Assembly (NCBI GenBank): GCA_039804165.1
Contig: JBDRZZ010000001.1
Coordinates: forward strand, 62,001 to 126,000
From: a candidate division WOR-3 bacterium
GTDB taxonomy: Bacteria > Hydrothermota > UBA3072
Direction: 5' to 3'
Length of the DNA: 64,000 nt
Position 1 is the stretch's first letter; each line of letters begins with the position of its first letter. The translations under genes were made by a program, and so were the position numbers. This document shows positions 1-7,363 of this stretch, one piece after another. The notes below the pieces were generated by a model. The model saw only the letters and a program-made list of their open reading frames with translations, was not told the DNA's origin and did no database searches.

Positions 1-112
1 CAATAGGCAAAGAGAGACAAAAGGCTCTGACTGTATTTGGATTTTCGTCTGTTAAGGTAGCGTAAACCTCTCCTATACTTTCAGAAGTTATTTTAATCCT
101 TTTTGTTTCCAT
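1..112 (-). CDS. Cyclophilin-like protein, partial (3' part lies outside the window)
   Basis: The reverse strand opens at an ATG at 112 and stays open to the window edge, giving 37 residues that begin METKRIKIT and contain a T-x-R-A-F segment followed by L-P. This N-terminal pattern (short strand, acidic stretch, then T-V-R-A-F) resembles the small TM1367/DUF3830-type cyclophilin-like proteins, whose role is not firmly known. The gene lies 41 bases downstream of the DUF2007 gene on the same strand and is probably co-transcribed with it. Only about a quarter of the expected length is visible, so the family call is tentative. Confidence 0.5.
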   Translation of the reverse strand, partial: METKRIKITSESIGEVYATLTDENPNTVRAFCLSLPI

Positions 113-153
113 AATTATATTATAATATATTCTTTTTCACTTCAGTCAATACT

Positions 154-426
154 TCAAAAATTAATTTGTAATATTTTCTTCGCTTCTTTTAACCTACTTT
201 TAGGGACAAAGACCCTTGTTTCTCCAAGTCCGTTTAAAGTAAACCCAGAAATTTTACCAATGGCTTCCTGTTCTAATCTAACTTTTATACCGGAGCTTTC
301 TAATTTTCCCCTTATTATTTCTCCTTCCTGAGGATTTGTTCTTAGAAGGAGACTCCAGATATATCTAAGGGTAGGTCTTCTTTTTTGATTTTTATTAAGC
401 TTCTTTTTAGAGTTTTTTGGTTTCAT
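154..426 (-). CDS. DUF2007-type small protein
   Basis: A 90-residue protein with a lysine-rich N-terminal tail (about 1-22) followed by one compact domain. The domain has the layout of the DUF2007 family, called a putative signal-transducing domain: an early R-T-N with a glutamate-rich helix (EGEIIRGKLESSGI), a central variable part, and a late valine-proline strand plus helix (VFVPKSRLKEAKKIL). The family often sits beside proteases or metabolic genes, but its function is not established. A GAGTG sequence precedes the ATG. It heads the short leftward transcript that continues into the cyclophilin-like gene. Confidence 0.6.
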   Translation of the reverse strand: MKPKNSKKKLNKNQKRRPTLRYIWSLLLRTNPQEGEIIRGKLESSGIKVRLEQEAIGKISGFTLNGLGETRVFVPKSRLKEAKKILQINF

Positions 427-522
427 TTTTTCACTCTAATTTTTTATTTATAACTATTTTTATTGTTATCTTCTTAAAAGTCAATAGGGAGAGAAAAGGT
501 GTTTTTATAAAAGGAGGTAAAT

Positions 523-736
523 ATGAGAAAAATTAATGAAATAGGTGTTTGGTTTGTTTTTCTTTTTTCCTTCGAGTTTCAACCTCCAAGGGAATAGGAA
601 TCTTCCTCTTAAGCAAATAGGAATAAATATATTATTCTCACCGATAGTTGTCAAATCACAAAGAAGAGATAAATTAACTTTACCTTTAAAGAAAATCTTT
701 CTATTTTATAATACACAATTTCTTAGAGTCTATTAG
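523..736 (+). pseudogene. Possible decayed short secreted-protein gene
   Basis: A strong AAAGGAGGT sits 6 bases before an ATG at 523, yet the frame gives only MRKINEIGVWFVFLFSFEF plus a few residues and stops at 595-597. The start looks like a signal peptide (two basic residues then a hydrophobic run). A second frame stays open from about 545 to 736 and would continue with a more protein-like sequence, as if a frameshift had broken the gene. The 3' end runs into the tail of the convergent GH30 gene. I recognise no family; this may be a remnant or a true small peptide. Confidence 0.25.
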
Positions 737-2224
737 ATCCCCAGCTTTTAATGTATAGAAATAGAGTCCGTTTGTAAGAGACGAAGCGTCAAAATTTACT
801 GAATGTATACCGCTTTCAAACTCTCTTTCTGCAATCACAGCTACTTCTTCCCCAAGAAGGTTGTAAACTTTTAAAGAAACAAAAGAACTTTTTGGGATTT
901 CGAATTTGATTTCTGTTAAATGACTAAATGGATTTGGACAATTTTGGAATAACTTGAAAGATGGCGTAGTTACAATTTCTTCTATACCTGAATCCGAGGA
1001 GACGAAAGTTGTTATACTCCCTTCTGGTAAGGTAATATTTAAACTGTCATTTTTTACTACTATATGGTTCTTAGGGGAGCAGTTTTCCGTTTTAGAAGTG
1101 ACATAAGGTATAAATGCCTTTACAGCGCCATTTTTAAAAACAAATGTTAGATTTTTTGTATATATGGAAAGATTTATTGCAACAATAACTATAGTTGAAG
1201 AGGTGCTGTCCTTATAAGCAGAAACATAAATACCATTTTGGGGGTTATCATTGCATTTGATTCTCAGATATCCTGGGCGAATGAATCTGGAGAATTGCGA
1301 CATAACGAATCCACGCTTTGTAACCTCTCCCTTGTTTCCGCTATTTCTTTCTCCATCGCTAATTGGACCATAAAATCGCACAATATACCACCAAAGATAA
1401 GCACTCATTCCAGAAACTAAGCAATCATGAATTTCTTTTCCTGTTAGAAGAGCGGCTTTCCAGGTGAAAATCGTATCAAGATGTTCTGTCATCCATACTT
1501 CCTTTCCCTTTTGTTCGGCAAGAGGATATGGTTCAAGACCACCCCCATAGATATGCCCTGCTACAATATCTAAGTTTGCACAAGCATCTGGATCATTTAA
1601 GATAGGATCAGAAAATGCTTTATTGAAATGATAGGATTCTGGGGCCATTACTTTGACTCCAATTGAAGAAGCATTTTCTTTAATAAATTTCACCATTTGT
1701 GAAGCATTCCAACTGCATGACTCATAAGGAACATTAATATCTGGTTCATTTTGAACTGATATAGCGTATATTGGAGCTTCATTTGCTGCCATATAAGTAG
1801 CAAATGAATCCAAATGAGCTGCAAAATCGTCATAATAATCTTCTAAAAGTTCACCACCAACTGGACTTTTGTTTGTTTTAAACTCTGGAGGTGGTGTCCA
1901 GGGGGATGCGATAATATTTACACCAAAAGAATGTGCCAATTTGGCGGTAGGAACGTTGAGGTTGAATTCGCTCTCTCTATATGGAATCCGAATTCGAAGG
2001 ATTGAAAATCCGAGTTGGCCATCTCCTGTTCCAAAAGCTGTTTCGATTTCAGATGGAGTCATATCTGGTCTCCAGGGAAGGATATTTGCGGCACCAAAAC
2101 CTCTTATTATTTGGTGTGTGCTGTCTAGGTTTATTACAACCGCATTCTGTCCGTTGAGATTTTTAGAGAATATGAATAAAAATAAATAAATAACCCCAAC
2201 CCTTAATTTTAATAAACTTCTCAT
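701..2224 (-). CDS. Secreted GH30 glucuronoxylanase-like glycoside hydrolase with type IX sorting tail
   Basis: A 507-residue protein. Residues 1-25 form a signal peptide. The core (about 28-320) has glycoside hydrolase family 30 features, closest to subfamily 8 endo-glucuronoxylanases: S-P-W-T-P-P near 108, the acid/base in SVQNEPD (E160), H-I-Y-G-G near 224, the nucleophile in WMTEHL (E247), and W-W-Y-I-V-R-F-Y-G-P near 278 followed by F-I-R-P-G-Y. A small beta-sandwich follows (320-405), as is usual in GH30. Residues about 423-507 are a Por/type IX C-terminal sorting domain (N-C-P-N-P-F, then Y-N-L-L-G-E-E-V, then a G-L-Y-F-Y strand). The predicted role is outside-cell cleavage of glucuronic-acid-branched xylan. 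The gene stands alone behind a leaderless-type promoter. Confidence 0.88.
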   Translation of the reverse strand: MRSLLKLRVGVIYLFLFIFSKNLNGQNAVVINLDSTHQIIRGFGAANILPWRPDMTPSEIETAFGTGDGQLGFSILRIRIPYRESEFNLNVPTAKLAHSFGVNIIASPWTPPPEFKTNKSPVGGELLEDYYDDFAAHLDSFATYMAANEAPIYAISVQNEPDINVPYESCSWNASQMVKFIKENASSIGVKVMAPESYHFNKAFSDPILNDPDACANLDIVAGHIYGGGLEPYPLAEQKGKEVWMTEHLDTIFTWKAALLTGKEIHDCLVSGMSAYLWWYIVRFYGPISDGERNSGNKGEVTKRGFVMSQFSRFIRPGYLRIKCNDNPQNGIYVSAYKDSTSSTIVIVAINLSIYTKNLTFVFKNGAVKAFIPYVTSKTENCSPKNHIVVKNDSLNITLPEGSITTFVSSDSGIEEIVTTPSFKLFQNCPNPFSHLTEIKFEIPKSSFVSLKVYNLLGEEVAVIAEREFESGIHSVNFDASSLTNGLYFYTLKAGDLIDSKKLCIIK

Positions 2225-2234
2225 TTTTTAAAAT

Positions 2235-2260
2235 ATTATATTGATTTTTAGTTTTGTCAA
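2235..2260 (-). promoter_or_regulatory. Promoter for the GH30 gene, leaderless type
   Basis: On the minus strand TTGACA (2260-2255) is followed by TATAAT (2240-2235) at 14 bases, or by the overlapping TAATAT at 16. Only 10 bases separate TATAAT from the ATG at 2224 and no Shine-Dalgarno sequence is present, so transcription probably begins at or within a few bases of the start codon. Confidence 0.55.
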
Positions 2261-2295
2261 TTGATCTTGAGAGATGAGAATTTTTATATGGGGGC

Positions 2296-2323
2296 TTGAC
2301 TATCTTGCCAATGTGTGTAAATT
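2296..2323 (+). promoter_or_regulatory. Promoter for rpsR and the following operon
   Basis: TTGACT at 2296-2301, a 16-base spacer, then TAAATT at 2318-2323. It lies about 47 bases before the rpsR start, leaving room for the ribosome binding site. It is the only promoter-like site between the divergent GH30 gene and rpsR. Confidence 0.5.
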
Positions 2324-2369
2324 AAAAAAGAGACATTTGGTTTTATTAAAATAGAAAAGGAGGAGATTG

Positions 2370-2597
2370 GTGTCAAGCAAGAAAGTAAAAAATAATTGTT
2401 GTTTTTGTAAGGATGGGGCAGAAGTGATTGATTACAAGAATGTAGAATTATTAAATAAGTTTGTTAGCCCTAGTGGTAAAATACTTTCTTCCAGGGTGAC
2501 GAGGGTTTGTCCAAAGCATCAAAGAAAGCTAAGAAGGGAAATAATGAGGGCAAGAGAAATCGCTTTAATGCCTTATGTTAGATCTTTAGAGTGGTAG
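2370..2597 (+). CDS. rpsR: 30S ribosomal protein S18
   Basis: A 75-residue small-subunit protein that binds S6 and 16S rRNA on the platform. The sequence shows the family core (DYKNVELLNKFVSPSGKI, then the SRVTRVCPKHQRKL signature, then R-A-R-E-I-A-L-M-P-Y). It keeps a cysteine set (CCFC near the N-terminus and CPKH later) typical of zinc-binding S18. GTG at 2370 is chosen because it lies 6 bases from AGGAGG (2358-2363); an in-frame TTG at 2367 is only 3 bases away. rplI follows 7 bases later. The usual upstream partners rpsF and ssb are absent. Confidence 0.95.
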   Translation: MSSKKVKNNCCFCKDGAEVIDYKNVELLNKFVSPSGKILSSRVTRVCPKHQRKLRREIMRAREIALMPYVRSLEW

Positions 2598-2604
2598 GTG
2601 CATT

Positions 2605-3081
2605 ATGGAAGTTATTCTTATAGAAGATCATCCACATTTAGGTGAAAGAGGAAAGATTGTGAAAGTAGCTAATGGGTATGCAAGAAATTACTTAATACCC
2701 AAAAATATTGCTATTCCTAATACTCCTGCTAATAGAGCTCGGATTGAAGCAGAGAGAAAGTTTGAGGAAGTTAAATATAAGAAGATGGTAACATTGGCTA
2801 GTGAGATAAAGGAAAAGATTGAAGGGAAAGAGTTCAAGATTAAAGTGAAAGCAGGAAAGGATGGTAAATTATATGGTTCTGTGACGAAGCAGGATATTGT
2901 AGAGCTCTTAAGAAAAGAAGGTTACGAGATAGATAAGAAGGTTATAGAATTAGATGAGGCTATAAAAGAAACAGGTTCTTATCAAATACAACTCAATCTT
3001 TTAAAAGATGTAAAAACAAGTATTAACTTAATTGTAGAAGAAGATAACTCTTCTAAGGAGGAGGGAGATGATAGAAGTTAA
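2605..3081 (+). CDS. rplI: 50S ribosomal protein L9
   Basis: A 158-residue large-subunit protein with both L9 domains. The N-terminal rRNA-binding domain (1-50) begins MEVILIEDHPHLGERGKIVKVANGYARNYLIP-like, with the G-Y-A-R-N-Y-L-I-P signature. A long charged connecting helix (about 52-80) leads to the C-terminal domain (about 82-148) with G-K-L-Y-G-S-V-T. A short acidic/serine tail follows. It is directly downstream of rpsR and overlaps the next gene by 14 bases, so translation is probably coupled. Confidence 0.96.
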   Translation: MEVILIEDHPHLGERGKIVKVANGYARNYLIPKNIAIPNTPANRARIEAERKFEEVKYKKMVTLASEIKEKIEGKEFKIKVKAGKDGKLYGSVTKQDIVELLRKEGYEIDKKVIELDEAIKETGSYQIQLNLLKDVKTSINLIVEEDNSSKEEGDDRS

Positions 3082-3553
3082 AATTGCAGGTATTGCAATT
3101 GATAGAACTTCGAACACTCCTGTAGTTCTTTTAAGGGACGTGACAGAGAAGAAGAGAGTTCTCCCAATTTGGATAGGACCTTTTGAAGCAGAAGCAATAT
3201 CCCAAGGGTTAAAAAATGAGAAATTTAAAAGACCTTTAACCCATGATTTGATTTTAAATGTTTTAAAGGGTTTGAAGGTGGAAATTTCGAAGGTTGTAGT
3301 TTCCGGCTTGAAAGATGACACTTATTTTGCAGAAATTTATCTTAAAAAAGATAATGAAATTTTCAAGATAGATTCGCGGCCAAGCGATTCACTTGCTTTA
3401 GCTTCTAAGAATAAAGTCCCGATTTACGTCAAGGATGAAGTTATGGAAAAAGGGGGTATCAGACTGGATCTTGACGAAAGTAAAAAGTTCCAGGATATTA
3501 GAAAGTATATGGAGGATATTAAGCCAGAGGATTTTGGAAAATTCAGGATGTAG
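3068..3553 (+). CDS. Bifunctional nuclease family protein (DUF151)
   Basis: A 161-residue protein. Residues 1-135 match the bifunctional nuclease (BFN/DUF151) fold: an opening strand, R-V-L-P-I-W-I-G-P-F-E-A near 30-41, R-P-L-T-H-D-L near 55, then the S-R-P-S-D-S-L-A-L-A signature near 104-113 and P-I-Y-V. Plant members cut RNA and DNA; in bacteria the role is unproven. The Shine-Dalgarno sequence GGAGGGAG lies inside the end of rplI. It belongs to the ribosomal and RNA-maintenance operon here. Confidence 0.85.
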   Translation: MIEVKIAGIAIDRTSNTPVVLLRDVTEKKRVLPIWIGPFEAEAISQGLKNEKFKRPLTHDLILNVLKGLKVEISKVVVSGLKDDTYFAEIYLKKDNEIFKIDSRPSDSLALASKNKVPIYVKDEVMEKGGIRLDLDESKKFQDIRKYMEDIKPEDFGKFRM

Positions 3554-3556
3554 TAA

Positions 3557-4000
3557 TTGAAAGTTCTTATCCAGAGAGTTCTTTCTTCTTCGGTTCGCCT
3601 AATTAAAGATGGAAAAATAAAAGAGGAAGTTTCTATTGGAAAGGGGCTTTTACTTTTTGTTGGAATAGGGAAAAATGATGATGAAGATAAAGCTTCCTTT
3701 CTGGCTCAGAAAATTTTTACTCTTAGAATTTTTGAAAATAAAGGGAAATTTGATTTATCGCTTAGAGATATAAAAGGAGAGGTTTTGGTAGTTCCGCAGT
3801 TTACCTTGTATGGAGATGCAGAAAAGGGAAGGAGGCCTGATTTTACTTCTGCAGAAAGACCAGAGAGAGCGAAGAAATTGTTTGATTTTTTTTGTGAAGA
3901 GATGAGTAAATATGTGTTGTGCAAAAAAGGATTTTTTGGAGAAAAGATGGAGGTAGAATTAATAAACGATGGGCCTGTTACTTTAATGGTGGAAAAATGA
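3557..4000 (+). CDS. dtd: D-aminoacyl-tRNA deacylase
   Basis: A 147-residue enzyme that hydrolyses D-amino acids from mischarged tRNA (and glycine from tRNA-Ala). It shows the family start K-V-L-I-Q-R-V, the catalytic QFTLYGD segment near 76-82 (S/T-Q-F-T-L-Y is the conserved pocket), R-R-P-D-F near 90, and the C-terminal N-D-G-P-V-T, which carries the cis-proline motif that excludes L-amino acids. The start is TTG at 3557, 3 bases after the previous stop. The TGA stop overlaps the ATG of yicC (ATGA). Confidence 0.93.
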   Translation: MKVLIQRVLSSSVRLIKDGKIKEEVSIGKGLLLFVGIGKNDDEDKASFLAQKIFTLRIFENKGKFDLSLRDIKGEVLVVPQFTLYGDAEKGRRPDFTSAERPERAKKLFDFFCEEMSKYVLCKKGFFGEKMEVELINDGPVTLMVEK

Positions 4001-4845
4001 AGTCAATGACAGCTTTTGTTTCTGGAGTAAAAGAATTTTTTGGAGTTAATGTAAGATTTGAGCTTGCTTCATATAATAGTAGATTTATAGATATTAATCT
4101 CGATTTGCCGGAATTTTTGCTACCTTATAGGGTGAATATATATAACGCAGTTAAAAGTAAGCTTTCTAGGGGGAGAATAGAACTTCAAGCTTATATTGAG
4201 GATGGTAATTTCACGGATACTATTTTTTATCAAAAAATTATGGAAGAAGATTTGGAGAGACTTAGAAAAATAAAAGATAAATTCAATTTGAAGGGAGATA
4301 TTGATATTTCTCTTTTGATGAGGTTTGCTAATGAATGGGGAAGTTTTTTTAGATTTAATATAAAATGGGAAGAAATAGCACCATTTTTAGATAATCTTTT
4401 GTTGGAGCTTAATGAGGTTAAAGAAAGAGAAGGCGAGTTTATAAAAAGAGACCTTGAGAACAAAATAAAAAAATTTAAAGAAATCCTCGATTTTATATTG
4501 AGTCAGTCTGGGGTAGAGATGGAAGAGAAGAAGGAAAAAATTATGAAGGCAATCAAGAGATTAAACGAACTTGATATTCAAATTTCATATGATGATATTA
4601 ATTTCTTTGCCTTTAAAGATATTGACGAGGAATTGGTTCGGTTGGAAAGTCATGTTGATTATTTTATGGAATTATTAAAGTCAAATGGGGCAGTGGGGAA
4701 AAAATTGAAATTTTTGTTGCAGGAAATGGCGAGGGAAGTGAATACCATAGGTTCTAAGGCTTATACAGCTAATATTGTCCATAAGGTTATTGATTTAAAA
4801 GAAATACTTGATGAGTTGCGAGAGCAGGTAGAGAATATAGAATAA
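3997..4845 (+). CDS. yicC: YicC family endoribonuclease
   Basis: A 282-residue protein. The start at 3997 gives MKSMTAF, matching the family opening M-x-S-M-T-x-F; a longer in-frame reading from 3919 only covers the end of dtd. The N-terminal half has N-S-R-F-I-D-I-N-L-D-L-P near 28-39. The C-terminal half (about 200-282) is the DUF1732 signature region with R-L-E-S-H-V-D-Y-F and G-K-K-L-K-F-L-L-Q-E-M-A-R-E-V-N-T-I-G-S-K. E. coli YicC is an RNase linked to small-RNA turnover. The yicC-gmk-rpoZ order is widely conserved. Confidence 0.92.
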   Translation: MKSMTAFVSGVKEFFGVNVRFELASYNSRFIDINLDLPEFLLPYRVNIYNAVKSKLSRGRIELQAYIEDGNFTDTIFYQKIMEEDLERLRKIKDKFNLKGDIDISLLMRFANEWGSFFRFNIKWEEIAPFLDNLLLELNEVKEREGEFIKRDLENKIKKFKEILDFILSQSGVEMEEKKEKIMKAIKRLNELDIQISYDDINFFAFKDIDEELVRLESHVDYFMELLKSNGAVGKKLKFLLQEMAREVNTIGSKAYTANIVHKVIDLKEILDELREQVENIE

Positions 4846-5417
4846 TGGTTATAATAATTTCTGGTCCATCAGGAGCTGGTAAAACCACTGTTTGTAAAGA
4901 GTTACTTAAGGAGGACGAGAAACTTCTCTATTCTGTTTCGGCAACTACAAGAGGGAAAAGAAAAGGTGAGAAGGAAGGTGTTGATTATTATTTTATTAGT
5001 GAGGAAGAATTTAAAAAATGGAAAAAGGAAGGAAGATTTTTAGAAACGGCGAAAGTCCATAATTATTATTATGGAACCTTAAAAGATTTTATAATAAAAG
5101 GAGAGAAAGAAAAAAAAGATATTTTGCTTGACATAGATGTAAAAGGTAAAATAAATGTTTCTAAGAAAATTAAAAATACTGTTTCAATTTTTCTCCTTCC
5201 TCCTACAATGGAAGAAGCGGTTAAAAGAATAAAAAAAAGAAACAAGGAGAAAGAAGAAGAAATAAAAAAGAGATTAGAAACGGCTTTATATGAGATAAAA
5301 GAAATAAAAAAATTTGATTATTTGGTTATGAATATAGATTTAAAAGAAACAGTAAATATTGTTAAGGCTATAATATTAGCGGAAAGACATAAAGTGAAAA
5401 ACTTAAAAGGAGGTTAA
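4845..5417 (+). CDS. gmk: Guanylate kinase
   Basis: A 190-residue kinase that converts GMP to GDP with ATP. The P-loop GPSGAGKT is at 7-14, followed by the GMP-binding T-T-R near 36, G-V-D-Y-Y-F near 47, a tyrosine-rich YYYG near 75, and the L-D-I-D-V-K-G segment near 95. The C-terminal lid helices are unusually lysine/glutamate rich. Length is slightly short for the family (about 200). Its ATG overlaps the yicC stop by one base (TAATG), so it is translationally coupled. Confidence 0.95.
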   Translation: MVIIISGPSGAGKTTVCKELLKEDEKLLYSVSATTRGKRKGEKEGVDYYFISEEEFKKWKKEGRFLETAKVHNYYYGTLKDFIIKGEKEKKDILLDIDVKGKINVSKKIKNTVSIFLLPPTMEEAVKRIKKRNKEKEEEIKKRLETALYEIKEIKKFDYLVMNIDLKETVNIVKAIILAERHKVKNLKGG

Positions 5418-5420
5418 GGG

Positions 5421-5609
5421 ATGATTTATTCTCTTAGTGATATAAAGAAAAGGTCTAATAACATTTATAAAGCTGTGGTGGTTATGGGTAAAGCTGCACA
5501 TTGGTTTACAGCTTTTAAAAGGACAACCATAAAAAATCCTGTTTACAAAGCTATTGAGGAGTTTATTGATGGTAATATAGAGTATGAATTAATTGAGGAA
5601 GAGGATTAA
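5421..5609 (+). CDS. rpoZ: RNA polymerase omega subunit
   Basis: A 62-residue protein between gmk and coaBC, the classic position of rpoZ. The C-terminal part K-N-P-V-Y-K-A-I-E-E-F-I-D-G-N-I matches the omega pattern K-x-x-x-x-A-L-E-E-I-x-x-G. The N-terminal region S-L-S-D-I-K-K-R-S-N-N-I-Y-K-A matches the omega opening, in which a short helix is followed by the R-Y/I-x-L-V-x-x-A segment. Omega assists beta-prime folding and assembly. A good AAAGGAGG precedes the ATG. The short length makes this call depend partly on context. Confidence 0.85.
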   Translation: MIYSLSDIKKRSNNIYKAVVVMGKAAHWFTAFKRTTIKNPVYKAIEEFIDGNIEYELIEEED

Positions 5610-5612
5610 ATT

Positions 5613-6764
5613 TTGAATCTTCTTTTTGAAAAGGTTATTCTTATTGGAGTTACAGGAGGTGTTGCTGCTTATAAAGTTCCTCTTCTTGTAAGGGAACTCA
5701 AAGGAAGAGGAGCTAAAGTGAAGGTTATTTTAACCGAAAATGCAAAAAGGTTCGTTTCTTCTCAGGTTTTATCTATCTTTAGTGATGGGGTTTTTGATTC
5801 CCTTTGGGAGGATGATATCCCTCATATAACTTTATCTTCTGAATCAGACTTTTTTTTAATCTTACCCGCAGATTACAATATTATTGGGAAAGCCGCTTCT
5901 GGAGTGGCGGATGACCTTCTTTCTACAACTATTGCAGCCTATAATAAGAAAATATTGTTTTGTCCTTCTATGAATCCAAGGATGCTTGAAAACCCAGTTC
6001 TTATCAAGAATATTGAATATCTTAAAAGTTGTGGACATTATTTTTTAGAGCCTTCTAAGGGTCCTCTTGCCTGTGGGGTGGAAGGGAAAGGTAGGCTTCC
6101 TTCAATTTCTCGGATTGTTTTGGAAATTGAGAAGGCTCTTTCCCCAAAAACTTTGGAAGGGGATCTTTGTCTTATAACTGGAGGGGGAACGGTAGAAAAA
6201 ATTGATCCTGTGAGATGTTTAACAAATGAATCTTCAGGAAAAATGGCTTATTATCTTGCGAAGTATTGCTACCTTTCTGGGGGAGAAGTAGAATTGATTT
6301 TGGGTAAGAATACCTTAAACCTTGATCCTGATCTTCCCTATAAAATTACCTTAGTAAATTCTGCAGAAGAAATGTTTAATAAAATTTTAGATAGATGGGA
6401 TGAGGTTGATTATCTTTTTATGAGTGCAGCTGTTTCTGATTTTACCGTTAATCCAAAAGAGGAGAAAATAAAGAGAAAAGAGGAACTTGTTCTTGAGTTA
6501 AAAAGTAATATTGACATTCTTAAAGAGTTGAAGAAAAGGAAAAAACATCAATTTATAGTAGGTTTTTCTTTAGAAAAAGAGAATCTTAGAGCTTCAACCT
6601 TAGAAAAAATGAAAGAGAAAGGTTGTGATATAATGGTTGGAAATTTTGTTTCTTCGATTGGGAGTGAAGAGAGTGCAGGGATAATTATTTCCAAGAAAGG
6701 AGAAGAAGAATTTAATTGTTCTAAAGAAGAATTGGCATGGAAAATTATTCAAAAAATAAAATAA
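5613..6764 (+). CDS. coaBC: Bifunctional phosphopantothenoylcysteine decarboxylase/phosphopantothenate-cysteine ligase
   Basis: A 383-residue coenzyme A biosynthesis enzyme. The N-terminal flavin-dependent CoaC half (1-180) has GVTGGVAAYK, the catalytic histidine in P-H-I-T-L (H71), the P-A-D-Y-N loop (85-89), P-S-M-N-P-R-M, and the reductive cysteine in GPLACGVEGKGRL (C154). The C-terminal CoaB half (about 185-383) has the C/ATP-binding L-I-T-G-G-G-T-V-E-K-I-D-P-V-R, N-E-S-S-G-K-M, the A-A-V-S-D-F motif and the K-I-K lysine motif. Start is TTG at 5613, three bases after rpoZ. It overlaps the following glycosylase gene by 28 bases. Confidence 0.95.
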   Translation: MNLLFEKVILIGVTGGVAAYKVPLLVRELKGRGAKVKVILTENAKRFVSSQVLSIFSDGVFDSLWEDDIPHITLSSESDFFLILPADYNIIGKAASGVADDLLSTTIAAYNKKILFCPSMNPRMLENPVLIKNIEYLKSCGHYFLEPSKGPLACGVEGKGRLPSISRIVLEIEKALSPKTLEGDLCLITGGGTVEKIDPVRCLTNESSGKMAYYLAKYCYLSGGEVELILGKNTLNLDPDLPYKITLVNSAEEMFNKILDRWDEVDYLFMSAAVSDFTVNPKEEKIKRKEELVLELKSNIDILKELKKRKKHQFIVGFSLEKENLRASTLEKMKEKGCDIMVGNFVSSIGSEESAGIIISKKGEEEFNCSKEELAWKIIQKIK

Positions 6765-7363
6765 TAGAAATTTTAAAACTATTTAAGTATATGGGCTTTG
6801 AAAAAATTTATATAAAAAAGTCGCCTTTCCATGAACTCAAAAAAGAGATTGAGAATTGCAAAAAATGTGAGCTTTGGAAAAATAGGAATAATACTGTCTT
6901 TGGTAAGGGACCTTTTAACGCAAAGATTTTCTTTATTGGGGAAGCCCCTGGTAGGGAAGAAGACCTACAAGGAGAACCTTTTGTTGGAATGGCCGGTAAG
7001 AAACTGGATGAGATGTTTGAGAAAGCAGGAATTAACCCTAAAGAGGTTTTTATAACAAATGTTGTAAAGTGCCGTCCGCCAGGGAATAGAGCTCCAACTC
7101 CCTATGAAATAATGAAGTGCAATTCTTATTTAGTAAGGCAAATTAAATTAATAAATCCTTCTATAATTGTATTGCTTGGTAATATTCCTCTTTCTCTTGT
7201 AAGTGGAGATTTCGAAGGAATCTCAAAGGTGCGGGGTAAAAGATTAGAGTATTTATCTTATCCAGCTATTCCTACTTTTCATCCTGCTTATGTTGTTAGG
7301 AATCCTGAAAGCGAAGAGATTGTAATTGAAGATTTTAAAAGAGTTTTAAGGAGTGTCTCTTGA
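6737..7363 (+). CDS. Family 4 uracil-DNA glycosylase (iron-sulfur type)
   Basis: A 208-residue base-excision repair enzyme that removes uracil from DNA. Motif A is G-E-A-P-G-R-E-E-D-L-Q-G-x-P-F-V-G near 68-84, with a later H-P-A-Y near 182. Four cysteines (C41, C44, C112 in V-V-K-C-R-P-P-G-N-R and C128) are placed as in the 4Fe-4S-binding family 4 (UDGa) enzymes, which are common in thermophiles. The start at 6737 lies inside coaBC; a second in-frame ATG at 6791 would drop a poorly conserved N-terminus and is an alternative. Confidence 0.92.
   Translation: MENYSKNKIIEILKLFKYMGFEKIYIKKSPFHELKKEIENCKKCELWKNRNNTVFGKGPFNAKIFFIGEAPGREEDLQGEPFVGMAGKKLDEMFEKAGINPKEVFITNVVKCRPPGNRAPTPYEIMKCNSYLVRQIKLINPSIIVLLGNIPLSLVSGDFEGISKVRGKRLEYLSYPAIPTFHPAYVVRNPESEEIVIEDFKRVLRSVS

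Noticed and set aside
3919-3996. N-terminal extension of yicC
   Set aside because: These 26 codons overlap dtd in another frame, and the conserved family start M-K-S-M-T-A-F lies at 3997 with an ATGA overlap.
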